Positions 14,705-16,548 of a DNA stretch of 16,548 nt are shown here, in pieces. The DNA comes from Pseudomonadota bacterium (GTDB lineage: Bacteria; Pseudomonadota; Gammaproteobacteria; Burkholderiales; Burkholderiaceae_B). A model generated the notes under the pieces. That model worked only from the letters and a program-made list of their open reading frames with translations. It was not told the origin of the DNA and ran no database searches. Position numbers and translations under genes: made by a program. Each line of letters starts with the position of its first letter. Within the stretch, counting starts at the first letter, position 1. The DNA is taken from contig JAEWEH010000109.1 of NCBI GenBank assembly GCA_023389535.1, positions 1-16,548 of the forward strand. Direction: 5' to 3'.

Positions 14705-16128
14705 TGGCGCGCTCATTCGACTTGATCGTCATTGGCGCCGGCTCGGGCGGCATTGCCGCATCGCGACGTGCAGCATCATACGGGGCCAGGGTGCTGCTGA
14801 TAGAGGGCACGCGTGTTGGCGGCACCTGCGTGCTGCGTGGGTGCATACCGAAAAAGCTGATGATGTACGCGGCCGAAATGCGGGGTGTATTCCTGGATGC
14901 CGCCGCGTTTGGCTGGAGCGACATCGATGCGGACTTTGATGTCGGCCGGTGGCGGCGGGCCAAGGACCAAGAACTCGATCGGCTGGAGGGCATCTATCGC
15001 CAGATGCTGAGCAATGCCGGCGTGCAGGTGTTGCAAGGACAGGCGCAGCTTGCTGGTCCGCACACGGTTGAGGTCGGGGGCGAACGCTACCATGCCGACC
15101 GCATCCTGATCGCCACGGGCGGGGTGCCATCGGTCACGGCCATGCCGGGGCTGGAGCAGGCATGGACTTCCGATGACATCCTGCAAATCGACCAGTTGCC
15201 CCAGTCGCTGCTGGTGATCGGCGCCGGATACATCGCCGTGGAGTTTGCGTCCATTTTGTGCGGCCTGGGTGTGAAGGTTGCCATGGCGTACCGCGGCGAC
15301 CTGCCCTTGCGAGGCTTTGATGAGGACCTGCGCCGGCACGCCGCCCAGGCCCTGCAGGCCCAGGGCGTTGTGCTGCATCCGGGATCAGCCATGGATGCCC
15401 TGGTACGGACGGACACTGGGTTCGAGCTCAGGCGAACCGGTGCACCGGCCTTGCAGGCGCAGGTGACATTGAATGCCACCGGACGCCAGCCCAACGTGCG
15501 GCGACTGGGCCTGGAGACCGTGGACATTCAGGTGGACGAGTGGGGCGCCATTCCTGTGGACGCCGACAGCCGCACACTCGCTTCCGGCGTATGGGCGATC
15601 GGCGATGTAACGAATCGCGTGAACCTGACACCCGTGGCAATTGCGGAAGGGCGGGCTTTTGCCGATACCGAGTTTGGGGGTCGGCATGTGCAGGTCAGCC
15701 ATGTCAACGTGGCAAGCGCGGTATTTTGCTCGCCGCCCATTGCCAGCGTGGGCCTGAGCGAAGCCGACGCACAGGCCCAGTGTCCGACCGATGTTTATGT
15801 CAGCCAGTTCAGGCCCATGAAGAAGGCCTTCGTCGGCGCGGATGAGCGGACATTCATGAAGCTGCTGGTGGACAGGAATACGGATCGCGTCATAGGCATG
15901 CACATGCAAGGCGCGGACGCACCGGAAATCATGCAGGCGCTGGCCATTTCCTTAAGTGCAGGGGCGACCAAGCGCGATTTTGACCGCACGATGGCGCTGC
16001 ATCCGACATCTGCCGAGGAATTCGTTTTAATGCGCGAACCGGTGCGCCGGCATGGCCATAACCCGAACGGCTACCTGCCTGCCGTATCAAACGCAAATGA
16101 TGAAAGCAGCAAAGCAGTCAGCGCATGA
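14701..16128 (+). CDS. gor: NADPH-dependent glutathione-disulfide reductase-type flavoenzyme
   Basis: This 475-residue class I disulfide oxidoreductase has the FAD motif GAGSGG (12-17), the redox pair Cys43/Cys48 in GGTCVLRGCIPKK, the NAD(P) motif GAGYIAVE (174-181) and the C-terminal His434/Glu439 dyad in LHPTSAEEF. Arg198 and Arg204 (YRGDLPLRGFD) sit where E. coli glutathione reductase binds the NADPH phosphate, so NADPH is the likely donor and dihydrolipoamide dehydrogenase is less likely. It would regenerate glutathione for the preceding GST or reduce dithiodipropionate directly, a step done in Advenella by an Lpd-type enzyme. The start codon overlaps the GST stop (ATGA; a second ATG at 14704 is possible). 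The C-terminus runs about 30 residues beyond the usual FVxMR end and overlaps the convergent LTTR gene by 58 bases. Confidence 0.92.
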   Translation: MMARSFDLIVIGAGSGGIAASRRAASYGARVLLIEGTRVGGTCVLRGCIPKKLMMYAAEMRGVFLDAAAFGWSDIDADFDVGRWRRAKDQELDRLEGIYRQMLSNAGVQVLQGQAQLAGPHTVEVGGERYHADRILIATGGVPSVTAMPGLEQAWTSDDILQIDQLPQSLLVIGAGYIAVEFASILCGLGVKVAMAYRGDLPLRGFDEDLRRHAAQALQAQGVVLHPGSAMDALVRTDTGFELRRTGAPALQAQVTLNATGRQPNVRRLGLETVDIQVDEWGAIPVDADSRTLASGVWAIGDVTNRVNLTPVAIAEGRAFADTEFGGRHVQVSHVNVASAVFCSPPIASVGLSEADAQAQCPTDVYVSQFRPMKKAFVGADERTFMKLLVDRNTDRVIGMHMQGADAPEIMQALAISLSAGATKRDFDRTMALHPTSAEEFVLMREPVRRHGHNPNGYLPAVSNANDESSKAVSA

Positions 16129-16548
16129 TGCTCATGCGAGGCGCGGGTGATCAGCGACACCGGACGCTCGAAGCTGGGCAGGTGCACGATATGAAGATTG
16201 GGGCTGTCATGCCACGCCGCGCCACGGATCAGCGGAACAATCGAAATGCCAAGGCCCTGGCCAACCAGGGCAGTGATGGCATCCAGCGAGTTGAGCTCCA
16301 TGGACGGCTTGGTCATGATGCCGCGCTTCAACAGGAATTCGTCGATCAACTGGCCGGCCCAGGTGCTGCGTTCGAAGGCGATATAGGGCGTCGAGGATTT
16401 GAACGCCTGTACGATGTCCTGATAAGGGATTTCGGCCGGCGTAATCAAGGCGAATGGTTCGCTGTAAATATAGTGAACGCTTAGATTGGTAGGAAACTTT
16501 TGCGGCGGTTCGGTGACGATGGCCATGTCCAGGGTGCCGCGGTTCACC
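16071..16548 (-). CDS. LysR-type regulator, C-terminal part only (cut by window edge)
   Basis: The minus-strand frame from the right edge gives 158 codons of an LTTR effector-binding domain and then TAG at 16071-16073. Typical features are the RGTLDMAIVTEPP strand at the start, FALITPAEIPYQ, the central TPYIAFERSTWAGQLIDEF helix region and LVGQGLGISIVPL near the end. The helix-turn-helix half is outside the window. The GTG at about 16547 is an internal valine codon, not the start. It converges on the disulfide-reductase gene with a 58-base tail-to-tail overlap, so no intrinsic terminator separates them. Its target genes are presumably to the right of the window. Confidence 0.88.
   Translation of the reverse strand, partial: VNRGTLDMAIVTEPPQKFPTNLSVHYIYSEPFALITPAEIPYQDIVQAFKSSTPYIAFERSTWAGQLIDEFLLKRGIMTKPSMELNSLDAITALVGQGLGISIVPLIRGAAWHDSPNLHIVHLPSFERPVSLITRASHEHHALTALLLSSFAFDTAGR

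Noticed and set aside
14072..14716. Minus-strand 214-codon frame over the GST gene.
   Set aside because: It is almost exactly coextensive with the GST, whose glutathione-site motifs are intact. Shadow of codon bias.
14701..16128. Calling this enzyme dihydrolipoamide dehydrogenase, the type that cleaves dithiodipropionate in Advenella.
   Set aside because: The redox motif is CVLRGCIPKK, not the Lpd-type CLNVGCIPSK, and Arg198/Arg204 point to NADPH as in glutathione reductase.

Overview
The window looks like the chromosome of a Burkholderiales bacterium, probably of the Alcaligenaceae (Advenella, Achromobacter or Bordetella relatives). The reasons are moderately high GC, three separate Bug/TctC-type periplasmic receptors without their membrane partners, and four LysR-type regulators (LTTRs) each set beside a small catabolic operon. 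No rRNA, tRNA, insertion sequence, CRISPR or phage gene was seen.

Region 1 (1-3127): a minus-strand operon of an amidase-signature hydrolase followed by a Bug receptor that runs off the left edge, divergent from an LTTR. The 91-base divergent region carries AT-rich dyads, one of which overlaps the regulator's start codon.

Region 2 (3216-8561): a plus-strand group of an OccR/NocR-like LTTR, a Bug receptor, and three overlapping subunits of an opine-oxidase/hydroxyproline-dehydrogenase-type enzyme: a DAO-family flavoprotein, a small [2Fe-2S] protein, and an FAD/NAD-type subunit with a C-terminal [2Fe-2S] domain. A Rid-family imine deaminase follows. The group should import an N-substituted or D-configured amino acid or related amine, oxidise it to an imine and hydrolyse the imine. 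The substrate cannot be read from the sequence.

Region 3 (8649-16128): an LTTR divergent from a six-gene operon that reads as a pathway for the organic disulfide 3,3'-dithiodipropionate and its thiol 3-mercaptopropionate. Its genes are a class III CoA-transferase (act), 3-sulfinopropanoyl-CoA desulfinase (acd), 3-mercaptopropionate dioxygenase (mdo), a Bug receptor with a Cys-Cys pair in its predicted ligand loop, a YfcG-like glutathione transferase, and a glutathione-reductase-type disulfide reductase. The desulfinase call is unusually firm, because Arg84, Gln246 and Gly366 fall at the same residue numbers as in the characterised Advenella enzyme. The expected chemistry is disulfide to 3-mercaptopropionate (GST plus reductase), to 3-sulfinopropionate (Mdo), to its CoA ester (Act), to propionyl-CoA plus sulfite (Acd).

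Control signals in region 3 include a dyad directly upstream of a candidate promoter, a possible 32-codon leader peptide with three cysteines whose stop overlaps the act start, and two mutually exclusive hairpins between acd and mdo. The right edge holds the C-terminal part of a fourth LTTR on the minus strand, whose 3' end overlaps the reductase gene tail to tail.
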